DNA of 17,425 nucleotides from positions 2,805-20,229 of the forward strand of contig QYAI01000260.1 in assembly GCA_003988855.1 (NCBI GenBank), read 5' to 3'. A model generated the notes under the pieces. That model did not search any database and was not told where the DNA came from. It saw only the letters and a list, made by a program, of their open reading frames with translations. Every line of letters begins with the position of its first letter. Position 1 is the stretch's first letter. The translations under genes were made by a program, and so were the position numbers. The DNA comes from Arachnopeziza araneosa. Its lineage: Eukaryota > Ascomycota > Leotiomycetes > Helotiales > Arachnopezizaceae. Shown here piece after piece: positions 9,070 to 17,425 of this stretch.

Positions 9070-10046
9070 GATGGAGTACTGGAAAATATGATATTGATCT
9101 CGGAGAGAAGACGCGAGTAGAATGTCAGGGGTAAGGTGAGTGGTTTAATAATGGTTGCGAAGTGTCGCACATCAGGGAGTGTGGAAGAGTAGTGGATCTT
9201 GGTTGTCTTGCAAGGCTGATTTATTCTATTATATTAATAACTCACGCTTCCCAATAATACCATATCTTGTCATACTGCGGTTCGCTAGCTTTTTTCTTAA
9301 GTTTTCCGGAAACAGGATTGCTATCAATCCCAGACTTATCCTCGGAGAGCCCGCCCCTCAAGGCTGCCTCTATCTGCTCGTCTGGATTCGGTCTCTCCAA
9401 CATATTTTTGCCTGCTCTACGCCCATCGTTTATGGAGCATGCATGAACAGATGTGAAGATCCAGGGTGGGACAAGATAGAAATAGAAGTGGGTGAGATTG
9501 GAGAGAGGAGATCAGATGGATGGGATACGAGAGAAGAGATGTATGAGGAGATATGTGAGAAGATAGTTGAGAAAATGAGCAAGAAGATCGAAGAGAAAGG
9601 AGGCAGAGGCAAGAGGGAAACAGTCATTAATAGAAGAACGAAGCCCCACACAGAACGCAGAGAACAGCGTAGAATTCCCTGAAGTAAGACGCAGAAAAAA
9701 GCCTCACGCATGAAGACAGGTAGATCTGGATAGGAAGGAGTTTACAGTATGGAGCCAATTTGGGACCCCTCACTGGGAAACGGGTCTTTTCGGGCTCCCC
9801 GTTGAAAGTTGACGATCTCTGGTGAGAGAGAGATGAGCAAGCTTGAGCCGCCCTGAGCAAAGGCGGTGCTGGGTCACGTGTGCTAGACGGTTGGGAGGTA
9901 TCGAGATTCCGATCAAGTAACAAATGATTTTAAATACAACTTTTTGTAAGAAACTAAAACCCATCGACCACTATGACCAATAGCGAATACTGAAATTAAT
10001 TAGTACCATCTGACTAGCCTATCATATCATAGTTGCTGAGAATAGC
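9070..10046. other. Interval with a purine-rich tract, no supported gene
   Basis: The strand bias is strong at about 9475-9640, where the plus strand is nearly all A and G (repeated GAGA, GAAGA, GGAGA units); on the minus strand this is a CT-rich tract upstream of the decayed kinase gene, as seen in fungal promoters. ORFs crossing it on both strands (9155-9682 plus, 9430-9923 minus) translate to low-complexity Glu/Lys or Ser/Leu/Pro runs and are judged to be by-products. A CACGTG lies at 9875-9880. Confidence 0.45.
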
Positions 10047-10773
10047 TCAAGCCTGTAAGCATAATTAGCAAAATACGAATTACCTTTATGCAGCAGATGA
10101 ACTTACATCAAAGCAATAGTAGATGGATTTGCAGATGATTCCAGTTGAAGTGTAGAGAGTTCGTCCATTATCCTTGTAGCAATTGAAGTTTTGCTCGTTG
10201 TTGTATGCCCAGCCAGCATAGGCACCAGTAGCCTGAACTTTCATTAGCTTTTCAAGAACTTATAAGGTATGTATCATTGAAAAGTTAATCACTCACTCTG
10301 GTATTAGCACCGGAGTCAATATTGGAGCAGAAGGTCTCCCCACTAGCGCTGAAAGTACCACAGACCTGTTGGCCCTCCTACAGAAGAAAACATCAGAGTT
10401 AGTGGAATTCTTTGTACAATCAGCAAAACCATCGGGGGAAAATCGAGATTCCAAATGTCTTAATAGGTTAAGTCAAGACACTTTCGTAATATCTGCGACT
10501 TTCTAGGTTATGCATTTTGGCGCAGAGATTTCTTACCCAAATTACGTCTCCTTTGGAAACAACTGAAGATGCATCTGGATGCTGCTGGTTTTGAGAAGCC
10601 CCTTTAGCATTGCTGTAATAATCGATCTCGCTGTACAAAATTCCGGGCTCAAATTCATTGCAGTTGGAAAGATAGACGCCTTCATTGGAGCCACGAGCTT
10701 GGAGTGGTCCTGCAGTGGCGAGTTGGAGAAAGCTGGTGCCAGCGAGGACGAGTAGAGACTTGCTGAAATACAT
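10047..10773 (-). CDS. Small secreted six-cysteine protein, effector-like
   Basis: Minus-strand exons are 10773-10537, 10377-10297, 10232-10107 and 10052-10047, with introns of 159, 64 and 54 nt; the first has a CTAAC branch, the last GTAAGT, GCTAAT and TACAG. The product is 149 aa. Residues 1-21 form a signal peptide (MYFSKSLLVLAG... ending ATA|G). The mature part is about 128 aa, rich in Tyr, Asn, Ser and Gly, with six cysteines at 38, 85, 96, 124, 140 and 146, enough for three disulfides. Typical stretches are YSEIDYYSNAKG and QQVCGTFSASGETFCSN. I recall similar conserved small secreted ascomycete proteins but know no function for them. If the last intron is retained, the protein ends VSSSAA instead of a single Ala. 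An effector, toxin-like or surface role is only inference from size, secretion and cysteines. Confidence 0.8.
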
Positions 10774-10869
10774 TTTGAACGTGACTGGATGCGAAAGTGT
10801 AGTCGATGTAGAAGAGATGTTGTAGAATGATGGTTAAGATGATTGACTTCTGAAGGAAAACAAGATCTC

Positions 10870-10876
10870 TTTATAC
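10870..10876 (-). promoter_or_regulatory. TATA box (GTATAAA) of the secreted-protein gene
   Basis: On the minus strand GTATAAAG lies about 97 nt upstream of the ATG at 10773 and is followed by an A/C/T-rich leader, a usual arrangement for a strongly expressed fungal gene. Motif and spacing are the only support. Confidence 0.45.
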
Positions 10877-12364
10877 TTCTCTCGGAGGAGGATATCTCAA
10901 ATATGATCAAAGGGTCGTACTGAAGTTGACATCGTGATTGGTCACCAGGATCGGCCGCCATCTTGATCAGCCGCATTCCACTGAATACGATCTGTATGCT
11001 TATTGCTAGTCGAAAGTGCACTAAACTAAATTTGAGATGACTAAGATGTAAACTCTATTGACTACCGAGCTTCTTGATTCGAGATAGTTGACACTACCGC
11101 CGTACAACTTCCCGACCGCATAATATCGGTGGGGAGTCCGTTTCAGCGAACACGGATTGTTGCACAGATTTTTTTGGTAGTTCTGACATGTTTAATTTAA
11201 CAAGGTACATGACCTGGTTGAATGAACGGTGGAGCAGAGCATGCGGCTTACCAGTAACACCCTAGCAATTCGAGTAAGCAAAGGAGATGTCCGACTTTTC
11301 TTCACGGATATAACAAAGGCTACAGAAAAATATCGAAAACATATGCAGCTACCCTAAGATACAACTATTGCAATATAAAATAGAGAGTAGCAGAGTTCAT
11401 CTGGTTAAGCACTGGCCAACTAATTCGGCACCCCAGTCCGGAAGTTAATACCCTGAAAAGTTCAAGCGAGCATCAGCACTCCACTAGAAGCAGTTCATCG
11501 AAGAACCGTGAAGACAAAAATAACTCTCTTTACTACAGTATTACAGGAGAACACGTTTCATTTGTGGAGAAGCAACTGGAAGGAGAATTAATAATAGGAT
11601 ATCACAGCACAACCCGAGCATCACGAGGAGCAACTCAAGTTTGTCTGTGATTGACTTTACTTGTTACATGGGAAACCTTGGGACTCTGGTCTGACAGAAT
11701 CGTCCGGATGATCGGACAAAATACCACCTTATTAAGCTAGGTGTGACATACTCAACATCTGATATGGCCCGACGATAATTCAGCCCTATCGAACGCTCCC
11801 TCCCGAGATCACAAATTCAAGGACCAGGGTAAATAGATTACATAAGTGGTAGCCAAGATCCAAATGTGGATGCTCGTAAAAGCACGTGTGAAGAAAACGG
11901 CGTAGTAGCGTTGCATCTGTCGGCAAGAATCGGACGCCACAAAAGTACAAAGACCTGTCTCCCTGACGATGAGTACAACCATGTGAGGGCAAGGGTAATG
12001 AAGTCACTCGTACTTCCACGAATGAAGCACATCGCTCGTAAATCCGTGATTGAGGGGGAATATCTGGACCGTGCAGCTTACATTCGCACACAACACCTAT
12101 TTGATCTCTGATCTCCTTCCCGACACTTTTTGAACGTCGGCATCTTGGTGCAATCAAGAAGTTGCAAGGATTCGGAATTCTACGATATCATCAGCGCTCG
12201 CCTGCTTTCTTGGAGTTTGGAGGAAATTTTAAGCAGGAAATGAAAGCCGCTGGCTCTGTATAATATCACTCAATCAGTCTCTGGACGAGAATCTGGTATG
12301 TGCTCTATTTGTGGTGGGAAAACTCTGAAGGAGGAAGCAAGGGGCGAGCTCGTGGCTCCTAAAT

Positions 12365-12394
12365 ACTACTGCTAGCTAATGTAGCTAGTGTAGT
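12365..12394. repeat. Imperfect inverted repeat (hairpin)
   Basis: ACTAC and CTAGCT on the left pair with AGCTAG and GTAGT on the right around an AATGT loop, 11 base pairs with a small 2:1 internal bulge. It stands in DNA without genes. It could be a fold in an unannotated transcript, part of a degenerate transposon end, or chance in CTAG-rich sequence. Confidence 0.4.
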
Positions 12395-12702
12395 GAGTGC
12401 CTGAGGCCACAACACTCTGTCCTCTTCCCACCTTCATTTCTATTAGATATTTACTTGCTATCCGGCTCTGCTGTCCGAAATTGTCAACTATATGCGACGA
12501 TATTCTGAAAGACCAAGTCGGCTCGCAAAGAGTTAAGAGGAATTTCTATCTTTGAATGTTTCGCAGGCAAGCATCAGCTGGTTATCTCATTCCACTGCAC
12601 TGTGGTTTAGTTACTGTGAGCTCTCTTGAGCTACACCCTCAGGTATACAGTTCGATTTAAACCCAACTTGCACTTTACACAAGTCATTATGTATAAATTT
12701 CG

Positions 12703-12743
12703 GGAGACTGTTTACTTTAAGATAAAAAACTGTGTTAGTCTCC
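12703..12743. repeat. Inverted repeat with AT-rich loop
   Basis: GGAGACT at 12703-12709 is the exact reverse complement of AGTCTCC at 12737-12743, with a 27-nt AT-rich loop. No neighbouring ORF explains it. A stem of seven pairs is short enough to be chance. Confidence 0.3.
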
Positions 12744-13543
12744 TCATGCATGTTCGTCAAAACTTGATGACAGTAATATGAGAGGATGGAGGTTAGATCA
12801 ACAAGACTTGGCTAAAAAGGAAGGAGTCAAAATAAGCAATGATTTGATAAATCTTGCTCAGCTACCATGTAATATGGGTTGAACCTTAAAATCGATTTGT
12901 ATCAGAAATCTTTCCTCAAATGTAAAGAGAAGTGACATGTAACACATGGGCTGTGGTAACGGCACTGATTCCAGCACTGGACTTAACCTTTCCGCGAGAA
13001 TGTATTCACTTGTAGTATCACAAATTGCACTATTTTAGAAATTTAAACGAGGAAAAGGCAGTTTAAGAAGCAGTTCGGACATTCAAAGTGGTGTATCGTA
13101 TTTTGAAGAAAGGATGTAGTGCGGCCGTGGGTGGTTGGCCAGAAGTTCTGCGCCGAAAAGCGCTAGCTGCTGCATGCTGCCACGAGGCCAGTGAATGTAG
13201 GGCAGCTAGTTGGTGGGTCAGTCTGGTGGGCCATTCTGGTTGAATGATGAGAAATTATCAAAGAGGAATATGGAAGAGGCGGGGGTTGAGAGCATCAAGA
13301 CATTGAAGGAAAGTATGAGGCATTTTGAAGACTTGGATGATTGGCTCACAAATGAATGTTGGAGATGTGGTCGCGAGAAATGTAGAAGACAGCCTGATTT
13401 TGAGTCTTAAAATGCAATTTCTAATCTTCCATGACTATACTATGATGAATAAACCTATTGCGACCCAAAAACCAAAGACTCCAAAGCATCTTGACTCCTC
13501 CAAAACTCCAGCCATGTCCTGCACTTTATCACCGCGAGACCCT

Positions 13544-14023
13544 CTATTCACTACCAGGCGGTAAGAGACAAGCCACACTCCATGACCGTAGAACTGTGAG
13601 GCCAAGGCTGGTAGGAAACGAGCAGGTCCAGTTGTAAGGGTTATAGTTGGCGCCACCAACGCTAGTAGTCAAGCAGTGTTCGTCTGTATATACGTTGACT
13701 AGAATCAAAGTTAGTCAATCTACTTGAGAAATTGAGGTATAAGTGAAAGTACCAAAACAGTTCCAGTCGTTAGCTAAGGAGTCTATTTGAAGGGTGTAGA
13801 AGTCTGGCGCCGTGTTGCAAAGGCCAACATCGGCAGGAGCAACATGAATGACTTCGACTGGAGTCCAGCACTGATCCTCATAGCCTGCTTGTGTCGTCTT
13901 ATAGAGAGTGAAATCGATGGCTGAACTGGTTTGTCTCGTCTCAAGAACAGTTGGGGCAGCACTGGCAGTGATGGCTAGGAAAGCCAAGGAAAAGGTAGAG
14001 GCAAGTGCGGCGAAAGCAACCAT
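13544..14023 (-). CDS. Small secreted six-cysteine protein of unknown function
   Basis: Two minus-strand exons, 14023-13753 and 13698-13544, flank a 54-nt intron whose 3' end has a textbook GACTAAC branch and CTAG acceptor; the product is 141 aa. Residues 1-22 form a clear signal peptide (MVAFAALASTFSLAFLAITA, then SA|A). Six cysteines are at 52, 69, 88, 99, 116 and 134, alternating with Tyr/Asn/Trp-rich segments (NYNPYNWTC at 108-116). The intron is needed: without it the frame ends after 12 residues of intron sequence, and with it two further Cys-containing segments are gained. The last 20 residues are the least certain, since one more splice near the end cannot be excluded. It shares strand, size class, cysteine number and TATA spacing with the secreted gene at 10047-10773, but I see no clear sequence similarity between them. 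The role is unknown. Confidence 0.75.
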
Positions 14024-14125
14024 CTTGTATAACTTGAAAGGGATATCGACGAAGAGTTTAGTAATAAGAAATGAAGTCTGGAATGTTGGTTGATAGATGC
14101 AAATTTTGGAAGGTGGTATACCCCA

Positions 14126-14132
14126 TTATATA
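14126..14132 (-). promoter_or_regulatory. TATATAA box of the secreted-protein gene at 13544-14023
   Basis: TATATAA on the minus strand lies about 103 nt upstream of the ATG at 14023, matching the spacing seen at the other secreted-protein gene. Confidence 0.5.
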
Positions 14133-15246
14133 GATTTCTCCTATCTGGTAAGAATATTTATACCTCCGAACGGGGCTGAAGAGGCTCTATGCGTCATATG
14201 GAGTTCGTGATCCTATCTCACCAAGCCTACCAAGCCTCTCTCGGTGTGTTAGACTTGTTTTCATTTGATTCGCTGACGATATTTTTGTAGAGTGGCCTTA
14301 AATTTGGAGATACAACTGTTCAACTCCGTCCAAAGAATCAGTTAAGGCGAAGGATTTGAGAGATGACTGCTGTTTGTTGACTAGTGTTCGCAGAAGCAAT
14401 TGTTATCGAGGCCTGGGTAAAATTCTTCCCGTAGCATTGACATACTTCCCCGAGCATGAGAAGGTGTTTATTGGGAAAGCGCACGTGATGTTATAGGCTA
14501 TAAATAGTCTTAGAAGGAAACCTTATTGAATTGTGGTGGCTTGTGAGGAGTGAAAAGTTACACCACTGAGGCGTGGGTTGCTCCTGGCCGAAGATCTGAA
14601 ACGCTTGGTTGGATGCAACAGTTGGCTAGCCTGGCTCAAGGCTTCTCCCACGTGTTCTTGCCTGATTTATATCCGAAGACTTGCAGCTTTAGTTTCTGGT
14701 TGGTGGCCTCTCAGCTGTTCGGATTTGAGGCGCGAGGCTGAGTAAGAAGCAGTGAATAAAAGGTTGCCTAAGCGCCGCCATAGCCACTGGATGTCTGCGC
14801 CTCTGGCTTGACTTGGAAAAGCTGAACGAAACATCACTTCAAGGATGACTCTCTCAAAGTCGTGAACAATTAAACGAATATATTTTTATACAAGTATTAT
14901 ACTATTTGATCTGATGCTTTGTTTCTTTTCTAGGCATCATATGGAAATTTTGTCCACCCAAGTGATTACTAGCACAAAGCATTTATGGTAGAAGTGGAAA
15001 TGGTAGAGCTTTTTGCGGTGGTGTTCTTATAAAATTGCTAGAGAACGGACTGTTGCTGGGATTGGTAGCTTCCCACTCAGGCTGTAAAATGCTTCTTTCC
15101 TCCGCAAAAGACTTGATGTAATGTATTTTGCCTCGCTAGCTAGTCGATGGGTCACTCTTTCTTCAACGGCGTATCTCTATATTCCTGACCTCTTCAGTTT
15201 ACATGATGTCTTGCGAATACCTCTCCGCCGAATCTCAAGAACCATC
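14133..15246. other. Interval without a supported gene
   Basis: It contains CACGTG at 14482-14487 followed by CTATAAATAG at 14499-14508 on the plus strand, a promoter-like pair, and another CACGTG at 14649-14654. The first downstream ATG (14612) opens only 42 codons with no recognisable features. The right end should hold the 3' UTR of the HET-domain gene. Confidence 0.4.
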
Positions 15247-17148
15247 TCAGCGAATACGATACCACCCCTTAGATAAACCCGAATCAGATTTCATGAGTTG
15301 CCCTTCCATTATTCCTTTGACATAACATGCTCCAACGATTACTGGGTCCTCTCCTTCGGCTTTTCTCAACAATACCGGAGTTTGCGCTCCATGAAGAAGA
15401 CATATCGCGTCCCCCGGTTGTGTTGATGCGGGACCAATGCCAGCAAAAACTCGGCCAGCACCTCCCGCCACAAATGTCTGCTTATTCTCGCATTTTCGCA
15501 TCATCGCCGACAGCAAGTTCATGGAATGCTTCCAGCCATGAGTGGGATCCGGATTGTCTCGATCTAACTCGATCCATCTTTGCATCTTCTCTTTTGGGCC
15601 CATCAAGGTGGTGCCATTGTCGTAGTTGATCAAGCAGGTCCATGTCCCTAATGAAACCACATCGACAAGATCCTCAAAGACCATGTTTGCCTTCGGGAGA
15701 CCAAGCTTTGTACGGTAGAATTCCTGACTTTCAGTAAAGCCATCCGCGATTTCAGCTTTTCTTGCTTTTAGGTGGTCTCCCACGGAGCAAGTCCATCCGG
15801 CGGGTCCAATTACTCCGATCATGGTACCCCTGATCCTGAGGATCCGCCAGTCTTGCTGCGGATATACAAGTAACTCTTTGTCATTACCCCCTGCTGACCA
15901 TTGACGACTGTCCTCTTTCGCTGCGGTAAAGAGCCATTCTCGGTCCAATGATTCTCTATCACGGAAGGGCCACCCCTCCAAAGTTCTCCAGTCAGGACAC
16001 CACGACGGAATATCAGCCGTAGAGCATTGATTGGTTCCAGCTAAGCTAAGAGCCATCATTGTAGAGTCATGTTGAAGCATCGTCTTCATCGTGACTGCAT
16101 AGGCTTGCTCGACTGAAATTGAATAATCAACTTGGTACCTTAGCCGTTCATCCTCGGCAATGATGCCTAGCAATGCGTACACCTTGTCTTTTGAATCTGT
16201 TGCTTTGTGGTACCAAGCATGCTTTAATGCTGATAAGAGGCTCACATGATTATTATCTTTCACCTGCCGCCGTAACGCAACAAGCGATGTTGGCATCGCG
16301 ATATAGAGACATTCGACATTTCCCATTTGATCTTGACTGAGTATCGTATCCGTTTGAGGAACACGGAAAGCCAGACTGCCATTTTCTTGTTTAAACCAAT
16401 TTTTCTGACGATGCAATTCGATATATTCTGTGACTAGCTGCACCATCTTGAGGGCCTCCTCAAGTCGTGACCACTCTATCACGTTCTGTCCATATATCAT
16501 GATGGCTTTAGAAGCAACAACGAGTTCCTGTATGGTCCAAACTCGGGAAAACCATGCACTGGATAACATGACACAAGTGAAGTTCCAGACTTCACCAGAT
16601 GGAGGAAGCCTTGCCCACATCTCTGAAAGCATTTTTTCCACTGCACGCTCGCGACTTTCAGCTTTCCATCTTTCTAATACGCGGTGGCACTCAGATAATC
16701 CACGTAGAAGCGAAATACACAGCCGAACGTCCTTAGCTTGGTGATCGTCGTCGCCCAGCATGATTCGGGTCTGCTCAGCTGAAGCGTAGATGCGACGCAT
16801 TTGCAGAACCTGGTCACGGCGCTCATCCAGGTCGCGTTGGTTGATACAAATGGCATCAACCCACATAGTAATAGGTTCAACGTGCCTAATCAAGGTCAAG
16901 GCTTTTCTCGGGCTTTTTGTCGTCTGAAATGGCTGATTATTGACCAGGATTGGGTCTGTGGCAATTTCATCGCCCCACACATACGAGAGGGCATCGTAAA
17001 CAGGCTTATCGTCGAGGAGTGCTGGTGATAAGACACACTCAATGTTATCGTTGACTTCTTTTAGGGGCAGAAGTGTTATCAGACGAATTGCGCCAGATCT
17101 TGCTAACGGAATGTATAATAAAGGCCTATCGTCGTGGTCTAGGGACAT
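15247..17148 (-). CDS. HET-domain (heterokaryon incompatibility) protein
   Basis: One uninterrupted exon encodes 633 aa. The N-terminal HET domain shows all its blocks: YDALSYVWGD at 51-60, MWVDAICINQ at 95-104 followed by DLDERRDQVLQMRRIY, and WFSRVWTIQE at 199-208. The downstream part carries segments common in this class: TDSKDKVYALLGI at 317-329, PSWCPDWR at 381-388, and a C-terminal block from GDAICLLHG (579-587) through PVLLRK to VIVGACYVKGIMEG (603-616), so the protein looks complete. HET-domain proteins act in fungal non-self recognition, where incompatible allele combinations trigger cell death, and many are thought to work in broader immune-like responses. No partner domain (ankyrin, WD40, NACHT) is present. 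The start codon is the first ATG, and a transposon end lies about 95 bp upstream. Intact frame suggests a functional gene. Confidence 0.93.
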   Translation of the reverse strand: MSLDHDDRPLLYIPLARSGAIRLITLLPLKEVNDNIECVLSPALLDDKPVYDALSYVWGDEIATDPILVNNQPFQTTKSPRKALTLIRHVEPITMWVDAICINQRDLDERRDQVLQMRRIYASAEQTRIMLGDDDHQAKDVRLCISLLRGLSECHRVLERWKAESRERAVEKMLSEMWARLPPSGEVWNFTCVMLSSAWFSRVWTIQELVVASKAIMIYGQNVIEWSRLEEALKMVQLVTEYIELHRQKNWFKQENGSLAFRVPQTDTILSQDQMGNVECLYIAMPTSLVALRRQVKDNNHVSLLSALKHAWYHKATDSKDKVYALLGIIAEDERLRYQVDYSISVEQAYAVTMKTMLQHDSTMMALSLAGTNQCSTADIPSWCPDWRTLEGWPFRDRESLDREWLFTAAKEDSRQWSAGGNDKELLVYPQQDWRILRIRGTMIGVIGPAGWTCSVGDHLKARKAEIADGFTESQEFYRTKLGLPKANMVFEDLVDVVSLGTWTCLINYDNGTTLMGPKEKMQRWIELDRDNPDPTHGWKHSMNLLSAMMRKCENKQTFVAGGAGRVFAGIGPASTQPGDAICLLHGAQTPVLLRKAEGEDPVIVGACYVKGIMEGQLMKSDSGLSKGWYRIR

Positions 17149-17242
17149 GTTTGACTCGACAGATTTGAAGGAAACTGATATAGATCACTGCACGAAAAGG
17201 CATCATATAGACGCCCCTTTCACTTTGTTGCACACCACGGAG

Positions 17243-17425
17243 TACAGTAGAACTTGGATATATCGGACTTCGATATATCGGAAACCTGGTTATTCCGGCC
17301 GAAAATCTCTGACCAAATTTTTTTTAGTAAGCATATCGGAAAACCTCTCTATATCGTAACTCGGACAGATTTTTGATCAAATCCGATATAAATTTTTGCC
17401 TTTTTGCCCTGAATCTGATGAACTT
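17243..17425. mobile_element. Terminal part of a pogo/Tc1-type DNA transposon, continuing past the window
   Basis: TA at 17243-17244 is followed by CAGTAGAACTTGGATATATC, very like the terminal inverted repeats of pogo-type elements (CAGTAGAACCTCG...), which insert at TA. GATATATCGGA then recurs at 17257-17267 and 17272-17282, with related ATATCGGAAAACC and CTATATCGTAACT copies near 17330-17360 and an inverted TCCGATATA at 17381-17389; such subterminal copies are plausible transposase-binding sites. The transposase and the second end are not in the window. The element could be complete, a deleted derivative or a solo end. Confidence 0.62.

Larger units (their letters stand above)
10877..13543. 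other. Long gene-poor interval (about 2.7 kb)
   Basis: No ORF in this stretch has a recognisable domain, signal peptide or credible intron set. Overlapping ORFs at 11786-12157 (minus) and 11866-12111 (plus) shadow each other, and the plus ORF at 13210-13410 is short and charged with no family likeness. Two hairpin-forming sequences are visible at 12365-12394 and 12703-12743. A CACGTG lies at 11883-11888. Confidence 0.45.

Noticed and set aside
9155..9682. 175-codon plus-strand ORF
   Set aside because: Its second half is just the purine tract read as Glu/Lys/Arg, and the first half has no recognisable domain or coding character.
11866..12111. Ankyrin-like phrase (NGVVALHLSARIGRH) in a short plus-strand ORF
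   Set aside because: Only one weak match with no second repeat, no start context and a competing ORF on the other strand; probably chance.
13435..13659. Minus-strand ORF of 74 codons starting MVAPTITL
   Set aside because: It overlaps the second exon of the spliced secreted-protein gene in another frame, and that gene has clear splice signals and further cysteines.
64..14654. Seven CACGTG palindromes (64, 3563, 3758, 9875, 11883, 14482, 14649) as a regulatory network
   Set aside because: About four are expected by chance in a window of this length, and most are not near a start codon.

Overview
The window looks like nuclear DNA of a filamentous ascomycete (Pezizomycotina). Introns are mostly 46-160 nt with GT...AG ends and CTAAC/CTGAT-type branch sites. 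The gene content is also typical: a Zn2Cys6 regulator, an RTA1-like membrane protein, a heme-thiolate peroxygenase, small secreted cysteine-containing proteins and a HET-domain protein. A leotiomycete is my guess from overall feel; nothing seen proves the class.

Layout. 1-495: stop-riddled remnant of a repeat-type ORF, with stops of the kind RIP makes. 1890-2927 (+): four-exon short unspecific peroxygenase/chloroperoxidase-family secreted enzyme. 3982-5758 (-): C6 zinc-cluster regulator, convergent with the peroxygenase. Its zinc cluster reads correctly only if a 2-nt microexon is spliced in. 6260-7163 (+): RTA1-like seven-helix protein, divergent from the regulator across a promoter of about 500 bp. 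8455-9069 (-): truncated, frameshifted N-terminal part of a fungal phosphotransferase/kinase-like gene. 10047-10773 (-) and 13544-14023 (-): two small secreted proteins with six cysteines each, separated by 2.8 kb of apparently empty DNA. 15247-17148 (-): full-length single-exon HET-domain protein. 17243-17425: terminal sequence of a pogo/Tc1-type DNA transposon starting at a TA, only about 95 bp upstream of the HET start codon, running out of the window.

Working together. The regulator, RTA1 protein and peroxygenase are consecutive genes and could be a small co-regulated oxidation/lipid-stress module; this is inference from position. The right half (secreted proteins, HET gene, transposon end, long gene-poor gaps, a decayed kinase) has the character of an accessory, fast-evolving region. 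No tRNA, rRNA or CRISPR array was found.
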